The notes: generated from the sequence alone by a model not told the origin. 64,000 nucleotides of DNA from Streptomyces sp. NL15-2K (GCF_030551255.1 NZ_CP130630.1:5251501-5315500), one strand, 5' to 3'. Positions 33,604 through 41,944 are shown, counted from the first letter of the stretch. Made by a program: numbers and translations.

Positions 33604-34920
33604 ATGGATTCATTGAAACAAATGGAGAAACTTGTTTCTCCATTTGGGGTCCTGGCCTCTGCGCAGCCGATCGACTACACCTTGCCCGGCGAGCCAAAAT
33701 TCGCAGCATTCCATTCGAACGCCGGATGGCCACTCAGGTTGCCACTCGACTCCTTCCGCAGAATCGAGGAGCCGGTCGAACGAAGCCTCTTCAACAAGCG
33801 GCACGGCGGGTCGGGTTCCGCGCTTTCGCCGGATCACGCCCGACTGGTCGCGCTGGCTGAAGCGGCGGAACGGTACTCTTGCGCGCTGCCGGTCGAAGAC
33901 GCGATGTTCTGGGCGACAGCCGCCGAACTGGGCCCGGACGCACTCGAATTGGCCGACCTGCCCCGTCTGTCGGACGAGGAGTACGACACCGCCGGGCAAC
34001 AGCTCCGGCCGCCGGTGGACACCGAGCCGATACGGTGGACCGCCGCCTGGTCGGTCACTCGCGAGCGCCGGGTGTACATCCCGGCCGTCCTCGCCTGGAC
34101 CTCATTGCAGCCGGCGCACCAAGCCGAGCGGATCACCTACCCGATCAGCACGGGCTATGCGGTGCACACCGATCTGCGTGCGGCGCTGAGCAATGCGCTG
34201 TGCGAGTGTGTCGAACGCGATGCCGCCGCCGTGCTCTGGCTGCGCCGGCTGCCGCTGCCCCAGGTGGAACTGGACGAGGTCGGCCCGGAGCCGGCCGCGG
34301 TGCTGGCCCAGCGGCGCCGGAGCCTGCTGCCCGATCCCCTGATCTTCGACGCCACGACGGAGTTGGGCATCCCCACGCTGTACTCCCTGGACGTGACTCC
34401 GCACAACCGGAAGGCTGCGGCGGCGGTCGCGGCGGCGACCGATCCGGACCCGGACCGGTCGCTGGCGAAGGTCCTCCGGGAGGGCGCGACCTGCCGTACC
34501 GGGCTCAACCGGAACACCACGCGGCCGCGCATACCGACCGGAAAGCACGACGTGGCCGGCGGTGCGCTGTGGATGGGCCAGCCCGACAAGCTCCCCGAGT
34601 TCGACTTCCTGGTCACGACGCCCCGACGCCGGCGTTTTTCTGAAATTCCTCGACTTCCCACGGCCGACTCATTCCTTACGCTGTGCGAGAGACTGCGAGA
34701 GCACGAGATGGAAGTGATCGCGGTCGAGATCACGCCGGATGACCTACGGACGGTCGGACTACATTCGGTGCGAGTGATCGTTCCCCGGCTGGTACCGCTG
34801 ACTTTCGACTTCAATACCCGATTCCTCGGCCATCCCCGAATTTGGGACGCCGATTCCCGGCTCGGATATCCGGAATGCGGGAAGAACGGGGTAAACCCGA
34901 ACCCGCAACCGCTTGCCTGA
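33604..34920 (+). CDS. YcaO-domain azoline-forming cyclodehydratase of the RiPP cluster
   Basis: 438 residues. YcaO proteins use ATP to activate peptide amides and form thiazoline or oxazoline rings at Cys, Ser or Thr. ATP-site landmarks are LSPDHARLVALAEAAERYS (Glu86, Glu89, Arg90), STGYAVHTDLRAALSNALCE with ECVERDA (201-207), and LREGATCRTGLNRN near 295. The C-terminus NPNPQPLA contains PxPxP, the motif typical of azoline-forming YcaO proteins rather than thioamide-forming or bottromycin-type ones. GGGGCGG precedes the start. It is the first gene, 74 bases before the precursor gene. The E1-like partner needed for leader binding is encoded downstream. Confidence 0.9.
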   Translation: MDSLKQMEKLVSPFGVLASAQPIDYTLPGEPKFAAFHSNAGWPLRLPLDSFRRIEEPVERSLFNKRHGGSGSALSPDHARLVALAEAAERYSCALPVEDAMFWATAAELGPDALELADLPRLSDEEYDTAGQQLRPPVDTEPIRWTAAWSVTRERRVYIPAVLAWTSLQPAHQAERITYPISTGYAVHTDLRAALSNALCECVERDAAAVLWLRRLPLPQVELDEVGPEPAAVLAQRRRSLLPDPLIFDATTELGIPTLYSLDVTPHNRKAAAAVAAATDPDPDRSLAKVLREGATCRTGLNRNTTRPRIPTGKHDVAGGALWMGQPDKLPEFDFLVTTPRRRRFSEIPRLPTADSFLTLCERLREHEMEVIAVEITPDDLRTVGLHSVRVIVPRLVPLTFDFNTRFLGHPRIWDADSRLGYPECGKNGVNPNPQPLA

Positions 34921-34994
34921 GTTCGCACCCAAAGACCCACGCCCGAGTAGGCGTGTGGAAAGAATGAGAAACAGTGGATCGAAAGGAGAAGACA

Positions 34995-35087
34995 ATGGAG
35001 CAGGAGTTCGTCTACGCCGTGGTCGAGGACGTGACCGAGGAGAGCACGGCCCCGGAGTGCGTGTCCGACATCTGGCAGTGCTACTGA
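34995..35087 (+). CDS. RiPP precursor peptide (30 residues), putative TOMM substrate
   Basis: Begins MEQEFVYAVVEDVTEE and ends STAPECVSDIWQCY. AAAGGAG six bases before the ATG is the best ribosome binding site in the window, as expected for a precursor made in excess. The acidic first half with alternating hydrophobics (FVYAVVEDV) suits an RRE-bound leader; the last 14 residues hold two Cys (22, 29), Ser17, Thr18, Ser24, Trp27 and a terminal Tyr, as a probable core. Cys22 and Cys29 are the likeliest azole sites. Its position between the YcaO and E1-like genes supports the call. I know no named class with this core. The leader/core boundary is not visible. Confidence 0.75.
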   Translation: MEQEFVYAVVEDVTEESTAPECVSDIWQCY

Positions 35088-35107
35088 CACCTGAGTGGTG
35101 ATCCAGT

Positions 35108-35141
35108 GATGCGGTGGGGTGCTCCGGCGCCCCACCGCATC
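35108..35141 (+). terminator. Intra-operon hairpin after the precursor gene (attenuator)
   Basis: GATGCGGTGGGG at 35108-35119 pairs perfectly with CCCCACCGCATC at 35130-35141. It lies 20 bases after the precursor stop and 42 bases before the next gene. There is no U-run and the downstream genes have no other obvious promoter, so partial termination or 3'-end protection, raising the precursor-to-enzyme ratio, is likely. Short direct repeats (ACCCGGAAC, three in a row) follow at about 35153-35176. Confidence 0.65.
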
Positions 35142-35183
35142 CCGGACCTGGACCCGGAACCCGGAACCCGGAACGAGAATGTG

Positions 35184-35807
35184 ATGTCCAAGCCGTATCT
35201 GCATGTAACAGCCAGGGATGGCTGGGGTGCGGCCGTGGCCGACGAACTCGCCGCGGCCCCCGAGTTCTCGGTGGCGCAGGAAGCCGCCCTCCCCGAGGCG
35301 GCCGGCTACCTGGTGGTGGCCGCCCACGAGAACACCGACTTGTTGTCGGCACGGGACCGGCTCGCCTTCGGCTTGCGCAGACCGTGGGCGCCGCTCATCC
35401 TGACCGCCTCGGGTGTGCGGCTCGGCCCGGTGGTCGTTCCCGGCCGGTCCGCCTGCTATCAGTGCTTCCTCCGCCGCTGGCTGCAGCACGATCCGCAGGG
35501 GGAACACACCGCGGCCATGCTCCGCGACGACCGGGCGATTCCGGCCCACAGCGTGGCAGGCCACCTGCCCAGCGACGTGCTGATCGGCTCAGGTCTCGCG
35601 CGGGCCTTGGCCGAGGCGATCGCGGACGGGTTCGGCGGACGTGTCCAGCCCGGGGACGTGGTGCGCTTTTCCGTGGCCGGCGGAACGGTACGGCGCGACC
35701 GGGTGATCGCAGTGCCCGGCTGCCGCCGCTGCGGCCCCCGTCGTGACCGCGCGGCGGACACCTGGCAGGGCCTTGCCCTCGCCCTAGGAGCGAACAATGA
35801 CGGTTGA
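35184..35807 (+). CDS. Small E1-like zinc protein of the RiPP cluster (cyclodehydratase partner)
   Basis: 207 residues from the ATG at 35184 (a GTG one codon earlier is possible). An N-terminal Rossmann-like part (YLVVAAHENTDLLSARDRLAF, APLILTASGVRLGPVVVPG) is followed by SACYQCFLRRWL and PGCRRCGPRRD, two CxxC pairs forming a zinc tetrad as in ThiF/E1-like TOMM cyclodehydratase partners (TIGR03882-like). It lacks an RRE. The homologous full-length protein is encoded next, so the cluster has two E1-like subunits. It overlaps the following gene by 11 bases. Confidence 0.75.
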   Translation: MSKPYLHVTARDGWGAAVADELAAAPEFSVAQEAALPEAAGYLVVAAHENTDLLSARDRLAFGLRRPWAPLILTASGVRLGPVVVPGRSACYQCFLRRWLQHDPQGEHTAAMLRDDRAIPAHSVAGHLPSDVLIGSGLARALAEAIADGFGGRVQPGDVVRFSVAGGTVRRDRVIAVPGCRRCGPRRDRAADTWQGLALALGANNDG

Positions 35808-37428
35808 CGCACGCCACCTGCCGGGCCGGCAGGCCCTGAGTTTCGCGACCTCGCGGGACGAATTGCGCGCCCCGACCGCGCCCAGGCTACGGCCGGGAAC
35901 GCGGTATCTGGTCCTGCCGGACGCGGTTCAGTTCGACGGTCTCGTCGCCCGCGAAGTGATCAAGGGGCCGGGCGCGGTTCGCCTGCTGCCCGTACTGTTG
36001 CCGCTGCTGGACGGCACCCGGGACGCGACGGCGCTGGCCAGGGCCACGGCCTACCCGCAGTCACAGATCGACCAGGTACTCGCGGTGCTGCATCTGCGGG
36101 GCCTGCTCGAGGAGGGTGCCGATGCGCCGTCGCTCGCCGACGCGTCGCCCGCGCAGCTGGCGCTCGCCCGGCTGGGCACGACCACCCGCGTCGATCCGCA
36201 CGCGGGCCACACCTTCGCGCGGCTGGCCGCGGCCCGGATCGTGCTGCACGGCCCCGAGACCATGGTCGGCCCTCTCGCCGAGGCGCTCGAGCGGGCCGGA
36301 GTGGGCTCGATCGGCGGCACGGTCGCCGGGGCCGATCTGGTGGTCGCCGTCGTGGGGACGGGCGGTCTCGACCGGGCCGCCGCCGGCGAGCTGGGCGACG
36401 AGTGCGCGCGGGAGGGCACCACCTTCCTCCCCGTTGACGTCGCCGGCCGGGTCATCACGATCGGGCCGCTGCTGGTGCCCGAGACCCCGCTCTGCTACGC
36501 CTGCCTGTGCGCCGAACTCGGCGATTCCGATGCCACGGTCACCGCCGACCCGCTCCTGCACTGCGGCATCCTGTGCCGTGAGGTTCTGGCGTTCGCCGCC
36601 CGGGTGCCGGAGACGAGGATCACGCGAAGCCTGGTGCGGTACGACCTGTCCGACTGGACGACCACACTGGCGGCCCCGGCGCCGCGTTTGGACTGCGCCA
36701 CGTGCCTCCCGGTGTCCGGTGCTGCCGCGTCCGATGCTGCCGCGCAGGCTCGGACCGAGCGCATCCTGACCCCACTCCGATTCGAACTGGCGACCGCAGG
36801 AAATCCGGTTCGGTTCGCCGCCGGTACCGGCCCGCTGGCGAGTATCGAACCCCGCAACATCGCCGCCACCCACGGGGGCAAGCAATGGCCGAGCGCTCGG
36901 CGCATCCACCTGGCAGACCCGGGAGAAGGGCCGCCGCCATCCCTGGCCGGACTGCACGGCCGACCGCTGAGCCTGGACGTGCTGGCCCTCATCCTTTCCC
37001 GCACCGCCGGTCTGCGCGACCCGCAGACCTCACCGACAGATCGGTGGGCCCCGTCCGGCGGCAACATCGGCTCGGTGCACCTTCACCTCCGCGCCCGCGG
37101 CCTGCCGGACCTGGCGGACGGCTGGTACGGCTACGACTCGGTCGAGCACGCGCTGGCCGTGCTGCGGGAAGTACCGGCCGAGGGCGGCCCCGATGCCCTG
37201 ATCGTGTTCACCGGAGGCTACCGGCGGCTGGTGGGCAAGTACGGCCCTTTCGCAGTGCGACTGCTGGCCTTCGACACCGGCGTCGCCCTCGCACAACTCG
37301 ACTTCGTCGCCCGGAGCCTCACTCGAGAGCTGGAGGTGCTCGACGAAACTCCGACTCGTGACCTGACCGATGCACTACTGCTCGAACCGGACCGTGAACC
37401 AGTGACCGCGATCGTGAGGTTGACATGA
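35797..37428 (+). CDS. Fused RRE/E1-like cyclodehydratase and nitroreductase-like protein
   Basis: 543 residues in three parts. Residues about 25-115 resemble an RRE leader-binding domain of the TOMM C-protein type (RLRPGTRYLVLPDAVQFDG, LLPLLDGTRDATALARAT, VLAVLHLRGLLEEG). Residues about 120-320 are E1-like with the zinc pairs CYACLCAE and CATCLPV. Residues about 360-530 resemble the N-terminal half of SagB-type FMN dehydrogenases: PLSLDVLALILSRTAGLR, APSGGNIGSVHLHLRARGLP, DGWYGYDSVEHAL, KYGPFAVRLLAFDTGVALAQ. It would deliver the peptide to YcaO and possibly shape the azoline oxidation site. The fusion is unusual. It overlaps the next gene by four bases. Confidence 0.78.
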   Translation: MTVDARHLPGRQALSFATSRDELRAPTAPRLRPGTRYLVLPDAVQFDGLVAREVIKGPGAVRLLPVLLPLLDGTRDATALARATAYPQSQIDQVLAVLHLRGLLEEGADAPSLADASPAQLALARLGTTTRVDPHAGHTFARLAAARIVLHGPETMVGPLAEALERAGVGSIGGTVAGADLVVAVVGTGGLDRAAAGELGDECAREGTTFLPVDVAGRVITIGPLLVPETPLCYACLCAELGDSDATVTADPLLHCGILCREVLAFAARVPETRITRSLVRYDLSDWTTTLAAPAPRLDCATCLPVSGAAASDAAAQARTERILTPLRFELATAGNPVRFAAGTGPLASIEPRNIAATHGGKQWPSARRIHLADPGEGPPPSLAGLHGRPLSLDVLALILSRTAGLRDPQTSPTDRWAPSGGNIGSVHLHLRARGLPDLADGWYGYDSVEHALAVLREVPAEGGPDALIVFTGGYRRLVGKYGPFAVRLLAFDTGVALAQLDFVARSLTRELEVLDETPTRDLTDALLLEPDREPVTAIVRLT

Positions 37429-38123
37429 CACTGCCCGCCGGAGCGGTTGATCTGACCCAGGCCCTGCTGTCCGAATTCATGCTTCCGCGCGGCGACGGTG
37501 GCCCGGTTCCCCCAGCCCTGTGGCCCAGTGCCACCACAACCGGCACCACCGCAGAGGCGATCCCGCTGCCCCCGGCGACGCCACCGGTCCTGGATCCCGA
37601 TGCTGTGCTCGCGCGCCGCCGCACGGTGCGCCGCTTCACTGACGGCGCGGTTCCGCTCGGAGTGGTCTCGGCGATGCTCGCAGAGCAGGCCGAAACCGAC
37701 TCGCGGCTCGCCCCTGGAGAGTCGGCACAGGGCAACGGCATCGAGTTGGTCGTGTTCGCCAACCAGGTGACCGGGCTGCCGGCCGGTCTGTACGAGGCCG
37801 GCGACGAGGAGCTGCGGCCACGTGGCGAAGTCGACATGGTTTCCGTACTCGGCCAGCCCGGATTCGCCTCGGCGGCGCTCACCGTGCTGGTGCTCGGGAG
37901 CATCGCCGCGGCCGTGCACCGCCACGGCTCGGGAGGGTACCTGCGGTTGCTACGACGGGCGGGCGCTGCCGGCCACGCCTGCTGGCTCGCGGCCCTGGCG
38001 CGTGGTTTCGACGGAGCGGTGCACGCCAACGTCCGCGTCAGCAACCAGTTGATCGATGCGGCGGGGCTCGACGCCTTCTCCCGTCGTGCCCTGTTCTCCG
38101 TCGCTGTGGGGAGCAAGGCATGA
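37425..38123 (+). CDS. SagB-type nitroreductase-family dehydrogenase
   Basis: 232 residues. ARRRTVRRFTDGAVPLGVVSAML is the FMN phosphate-binding start of the nitroreductase fold. NGIELVVFANQVTGLPAGLYEAG and HACWLAALARGFDGAVHANV continue the fold. TOMM dehydrogenases oxidise azolines to azoles with FMN. With the nitroreductase-like domain in the preceding protein it may form a heterodimer, since these enzymes are normally dimers with shared FMN sites. The SagB Lys/Tyr catalytic pair could not be placed with confidence. Four-base overlaps on both sides show strict co-translation. Confidence 0.78.
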   Translation: MTLPAGAVDLTQALLSEFMLPRGDGGPVPPALWPSATTTGTTAEAIPLPPATPPVLDPDAVLARRRTVRRFTDGAVPLGVVSAMLAEQAETDSRLAPGESAQGNGIELVVFANQVTGLPAGLYEAGDEELRPRGEVDMVSVLGQPGFASAALTVLVLGSIAAAVHRHGSGGYLRLLRRAGAAGHACWLAALARGFDGAVHANVRVSNQLIDAAGLDAFSRRALFSVAVGSKA

Positions 38124-39316
38124 GCGGGTACGACGTGGTGGTCGTAGGTGCGCGCTGCGCCGGCGCCGCCACCGCCTTGTTGTTGAGCCGCAAGGGTTAC
38201 CGGGTGCTGCTGGTGGACCGCGCCCGGTTTCCCAGCGACACGGTGTGCACCCTGCACATACGCCAGACCGGGGTGGCGGCCCTGGCGCGCTGGGGTCTGC
38301 TGGACGACCTCGACGCCACCGGTTGCCCACCACTGGAGTGGACGGTGGTGGAGGCTGCGGGAGTGCGGGTCGAGGGCTGTTCACCGCCGTTGGATGGGAT
38401 CCGTGCCTCGCGCGCACCGCGCCGGATGGTGCTTGACAACCTGCTCGCCACGGCGGCCCAGGCGGCCGGGGCGACCTTCTGGGACGGATGCGTGGTCGAG
38501 GACGTCCTTTGGGAGGACGATCGCGTGGCTGGGGTCCGGTGCCGGGCTCCGGGCGGTGGCACGATGGTCATACACGCCCCCCTGGTCATTGGGGCGGACG
38601 GCGTGCGATCGGCCGTCTCGCGGTACGTCAAGGCAGAGACGCTGCTGGAACATCCGACGATGACCTGCGTCTACTACGCGTTCTGGAGCGGGCTCGAGAT
38701 GGGCCGCGAGCTGTACTCGTGGGAAGGCGGCGGGATCAGCGTCCTCCCGACCAACGACGGCCTCACCCTCGTCACCGTCACTTACCCGATCAGCGTGTTC
38801 GACCAAGTGCGCAGGAACGCTTTCGAGTCCTACCTGGACACGATCCGGACCAGGACGCCCGGCCTTTACGAACGGATGTCGCAGGGCAAGGTGGAGGAGC
38901 GGCTCTATGCGATGGCGCATCAGCCGAATTTCGTGCGGCAGGCCGCGGGACCGGGCTGGGCGCTCGTGGGAGACGCGGGCGTACACCGGGACGCCGCGAC
39001 CGGCCACGGGATGAGCGCGGCTTTCGCGCAGGCTGAGATGCTGGCCGGCCACCTCGACGGGGACCTGGCCGACCACGCTCGGACGTCTGCCGCCCTGCGC
39101 CGGTTCGGCGAACAACGAGACGCCATGATGATCCCCGAATATCACGCCACACGGCAGGTCGCGACATTGACGGTGCCCCCGCGGCTGAAGGGACTGCTCG
39201 AACTGATCAAGGATGATCAAGAATTGACGGACGCCTGGCTGGGAGGCTCGGCCGGAGTGGTCACGCGGGAGCAGTTCCGTGAACTCCTCTACAGCCGCCA
39301 CCCTGCGGCCCGCTGA
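38120..39316 (+). CDS. FAD-dependent oxidoreductase of the RiPP cluster (PHBH-fold)
   Basis: 398 residues. VVVVGARCAGAATALLLSRKGYRVLLVDR is the FAD Rossmann motif, and ALVGDAGVHRDAATGHGMSAAFAQAEML is the GD motif plus flavin loop of class A monooxygenases and geranylgeranyl-reductase-like proteins. Halogenase motifs (WxWxIP) are not seen. It is the last gene of the coupled operon and probably tailors the peptide (hydroxylation, oxidative cyclisation or desaturation at Trp or Tyr are options). The actual reaction is unknown. Nothing further downstream on this strand belongs to the cluster. Confidence 0.8.
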   Translation: MSGYDVVVVGARCAGAATALLLSRKGYRVLLVDRARFPSDTVCTLHIRQTGVAALARWGLLDDLDATGCPPLEWTVVEAAGVRVEGCSPPLDGIRASRAPRRMVLDNLLATAAQAAGATFWDGCVVEDVLWEDDRVAGVRCRAPGGGTMVIHAPLVIGADGVRSAVSRYVKAETLLEHPTMTCVYYAFWSGLEMGRELYSWEGGGISVLPTNDGLTLVTVTYPISVFDQVRRNAFESYLDTIRTRTPGLYERMSQGKVEERLYAMAHQPNFVRQAAGPGWALVGDAGVHRDAATGHGMSAAFAQAEMLAGHLDGDLADHARTSAALRRFGEQRDAMMIPEYHATRQVATLTVPPRLKGLLELIKDDQELTDAWLGGSAGVVTREQFRELLYSRHPAAR

Positions 39317-39386
39317 GTAAGCCGGGGCCACAGCAGGGCTACGAGACACGGCAGCGGCAGGCGGGCGCGGTTGCCCGGGCCGCCCG

Positions 39387-40787
39387 TCACCGCCGCCCCG
39401 GCTTCCCCTCCCCGTACAGCCACTCCTCCCAGACCCCGCCGAAGTCCTCGGCCGGTGCCCTCTTCTCCACGTACGCCGTGAAGTCGGCGGTGTCCGCGTT
39501 GCCGTGGCGGTGGGCGGCTGCCCAGCCCCGGATGATGGCGCGGAAGGCGTCGTCGCCGACGGTCTGCCGGATCTTGTGCAGGACCATCGCGCCGCGCTGG
39601 TAGACGGGGCTGTCGGAGATGTGGGCGGCGTCGGGCGGCTCGGCGGGCGGGAAGGTCCAGAGGTCCTCGTAGGTGTCCTCGCCGTGGTCGTAGAGCGCGT
39701 CGAAGGTCTCCTGGGCGCTGTCGCCGCCGTGGTCCTCCGCCCACAGCCACTCCGCGTAGGTCGCGAAGCCCTCGTTGAGCCACATGTCCTGCCAGGTCTT
39801 CGGCGTGACCGAGTTGCCGTACCACTGGTGGGCGAGTTCGTGGACGAGGAGTGCGGTGTCGGGAACGCCCGGGAAGAACGGGCGGTTCTGGGTCTCCAGG
39901 GCGTAGCCGGTGTCGCCGTCGCGGTCGACGATCGCTCCGGTGGAGGAGAAGGGGTACGGGCCGAAGGCGTCCTCGGCCCACGCCAGGATCTCGGGGATCC
40001 GCGCCAGCACCTTGCGGCTCGCCTCGGCCCGGGTCGGGTCGACGGCGACGTACACGGGCAGTCCGGCCGGGGTGGTGGAGCGGCGGATGTCGTAGTCGCC
40101 GATGGCGAGCGTGGCGACGTAGCTTGCCATGGGTTCGCCGGTGTGCCAGGTGTAGGTCGTACGGCCTCCTCTGCTCCGCTCGTCCGTCAACTCCCCGTTG
40201 GAGACGGCCTCCAGGCCCTGTGGCACGGTGACGGCGATGTCGTACGCCGCCTTGTCGGACGGATGGTGATTGCCGGGGAACCAGGCCATGGACCCCGTCG
40301 GCTCACCGAGCGCCAGCACGCCGCCGTCCTCGGTCGGCAGCCAGCCCTCCTCCGAGCCGTCCGGATCGGTGAGCGTCTCCGGCGTGCCGGAGTAGCGGAC
40401 CGTCACGCGGAACGTCTCTCCCTCGCCGAGGTCCTCGGCCGGGCGCACCGTCAGCTCCTGCCCGGCTCGGTTCCAGCGGGCGGCCTCACCGTCCACGGTG
40501 ACCTTGCCGACGTCCAGGCCCTGGAGGTCGAGGTCGAAGGCGGAGAGGTCCTGAGCGGCGCGGGCGGTGAGCGTGGCCGTGGCGGTGAGGCGGTGGGTGT
40601 CGGGGGCGTAGGCGAGGTTCAGGTCGTAGTGCGTGACGTCGTAGCCGCCGTTGCCCGACTTGGGGAAGTACGGGTCGTCCACGCCGGAGCCGCCCGGGGT
40701 GCCCCGGACGCCGCCGGTGCACGCGGTCAGGGCGAGGGCGAGCAGGACGGAAGCGCAGGTCGGGGCAACGGGGGCGGACCGGGACAC
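39387..40787 (-). CDS. M1-family zinc metallopeptidase, lipoprotein
   Basis: 466 residues. The signal peptide ends in a lipobox (LALALTAC), so it is anchored at the outer membrane face. The M1 fold is seen in GYDVTHYDLNLAYAPDTHRL, PMASYVATLAIGDYD, and the active site VHELAHQWYGNSV followed by WLNEGFATYAE (HExxH with Glu 18 residues later). It releases N-terminal residues from peptides. It converges on the RiPP operon with a 70-base gap; there is no sign that it belongs to it. Confidence 0.92.
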   Translation of the reverse strand: MSRSAPVAPTCASVLLALALTACTGGVRGTPGGSGVDDPYFPKSGNGGYDVTHYDLNLAYAPDTHRLTATATLTARAAQDLSAFDLDLQGLDVGKVTVDGEAARWNRAGQELTVRPAEDLGEGETFRVTVRYSGTPETLTDPDGSEEGWLPTEDGGVLALGEPTGSMAWFPGNHHPSDKAAYDIAVTVPQGLEAVSNGELTDERSRGGRTTYTWHTGEPMASYVATLAIGDYDIRRSTTPAGLPVYVAVDPTRAEASRKVLARIPEILAWAEDAFGPYPFSSTGAIVDRDGDTGYALETQNRPFFPGVPDTALLVHELAHQWYGNSVTPKTWQDMWLNEGFATYAEWLWAEDHGGDSAQETFDALYDHGEDTYEDLWTFPPAEPPDAAHISDSPVYQRGAMVLHKIRQTVGDDAFRAIIRGWAAAHRHGNADTADFTAYVEKRAPAEDFGGVWEEWLYGEGKPGRR

Positions 40788-40828
40788 GCCAGTGATCCTA
40801 GGCGGACCCGCGTGACACCATCACCTAC

Positions 40829-41329
40829 GTGCTCGACATCGGCTACGCCCTCTCCAACCGCTTCCCGGACCCCCCGCAGACGGACTACCGCCGCGCGGAC
40901 GTCCACACGCTCCGCCACGATCTCTTCTGCGGCGACGTCTACCTCGCCGACACCGAGGCGGACCGGGAGTTGTCCACAGCCTGGGGATGGGTGCCGGTGC
41001 TCGACTTCGCCTGGGCGCTGTGCGACATCGTGGAGCGTCTGGACCAGGATCCGGCCGGCTCTCGCGCCTCCCGCCCGCAACGCGCGGAACTGGACTTCAC
41101 CGAGTCCACCGACCGGCTCCTCTTCGAGCGCCGCTTCGGCTGGGTGGACATCGAGTCCGACTGGATGCCGGCCGAGGAACCTCCGCTCGCCTTCTCCCAC
41201 GCGGAACTGCGCAGGGAGGCCAGGGACTTCCTGCACGACCTGATCGCCGACCTGGTCGATCTCCACGACGACCTGGGCGAGAACCCGGCGATCTGGACCC
41301 TCCAGGCCAAGTTCCCCAGAGTGAGGTGA
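40829..41329 (+). CDS. Hypothetical protein
   Basis: 166 residues from a GTG at 40829, divergent from the M1 peptidase gene by 41 bases. It is acidic and rich in Trp, Asp and Phe (WGWVPVLDFAWALCDIVERL, FERRFGWVDIESDW, EARDFLHDLIADLVDLHDDLGENP). No signal peptide or membrane helix. It resembles cytoplasmic Streptomyces proteins of unknown function. Confidence 0.7.
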   Translation: MLDIGYALSNRFPDPPQTDYRRADVHTLRHDLFCGDVYLADTEADRELSTAWGWVPVLDFAWALCDIVERLDQDPAGSRASRPQRAELDFTESTDRLLFERRFGWVDIESDWMPAEEPPLAFSHAELRREARDFLHDLIADLVDLHDDLGENPAIWTLQAKFPRVR

Positions 41330-41480
41330 CGGGCTCCCTCTTGCGCGCTCCCTGCGCGCCCACGCCCTCTATACGGGTGAAACGGTCACTGTCCGTGATT
41401 TCCAGGTGGCCGTGCGGGCAACTATGCGCGCTGGGGGCCGTCGCGGTGGCGGTCCGAACGGTTCGGCGAAAGGGCACGAC

Positions 41481-41906
41481 ATGGCACCCGGCATTCCCGA
41501 CGGTCTCTACCGGATCAACTTCACCAACGAGCAACTGCTCACCGCGCTGGAACCGGCGCCCGGTGCACCCCTCGTCCTGCTCCCCCGGGGGAATGGAGAC
41601 ACGCAGGAGTGGCGGGTGCGCAGCGACGGCAACGGCCTTCACACCATCACGGCGGCCAACGCTCACCTGGACCTGACCGTGAGCTACGACGGCGAGCCCG
41701 ACATGCACGAACCGGCGCTGCTGCTGCCCGATCGGCGCTCGTGGAATCTGCTGCCCGGGAATGACCCGGACACCTACCTCATCGGGGTGCCGAACGCCCC
41801 CATGCGGCTCGGTATGAGCCTGCTGAGGATCTTCCCGCCGCGCGTGGCCCTCGCGCCCGAGTACGGCGACCCCTACCAGGCGTGGATCTTCGAGAAGGTC
41901 GGCTAG
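41481..41906 (+). CDS. Beta-trefoil-like protein (possible I66 protease-inhibitor fold)
   Basis: 141 residues from the ATG at 41481; upstream codons encode an unconserved Arg/Gly-rich stretch. The segments GLYRINFTNEQLLTALE, QEWRVRSDGNGLHTITAAN, SWNLLPGNDPDTYLIGVPN and YQAWIFEKVG are spaced like the three lobes of a beta-trefoil, with Q-W-x-V/F repeats as in ricin-type or I66 inhibitors. No signal peptide is seen. Function is inferred only at the fold level. Confidence 0.6.
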   Translation: MAPGIPDGLYRINFTNEQLLTALEPAPGAPLVLLPRGNGDTQEWRVRSDGNGLHTITAANAHLDLTVSYDGEPDMHEPALLLPDRRSWNLLPGNDPDTYLIGVPNAPMRLGMSLLRIFPPRVALAPEYGDPYQAWIFEKVG

Positions 41907-41944
41907 TCAGGGACTGGTCAACCGGGTCGGGGCTCGCTCTCGCA

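Noticed and set aside
38120..39316. Tryptophan halogenase assignment for the FAD enzyme
   Set aside because: The WxWxIP motif and the halogenase catalytic lysine region were not found. The flavin motifs fit the broader monooxygenase/reductase family.
39387..40787. M1 peptidase as the leader protease of the RiPP cluster
   Set aside because: It is on the opposite strand, is a secreted lipoprotein and resembles a housekeeping enzyme, so it cannot meet a cytosolic precursor easily.
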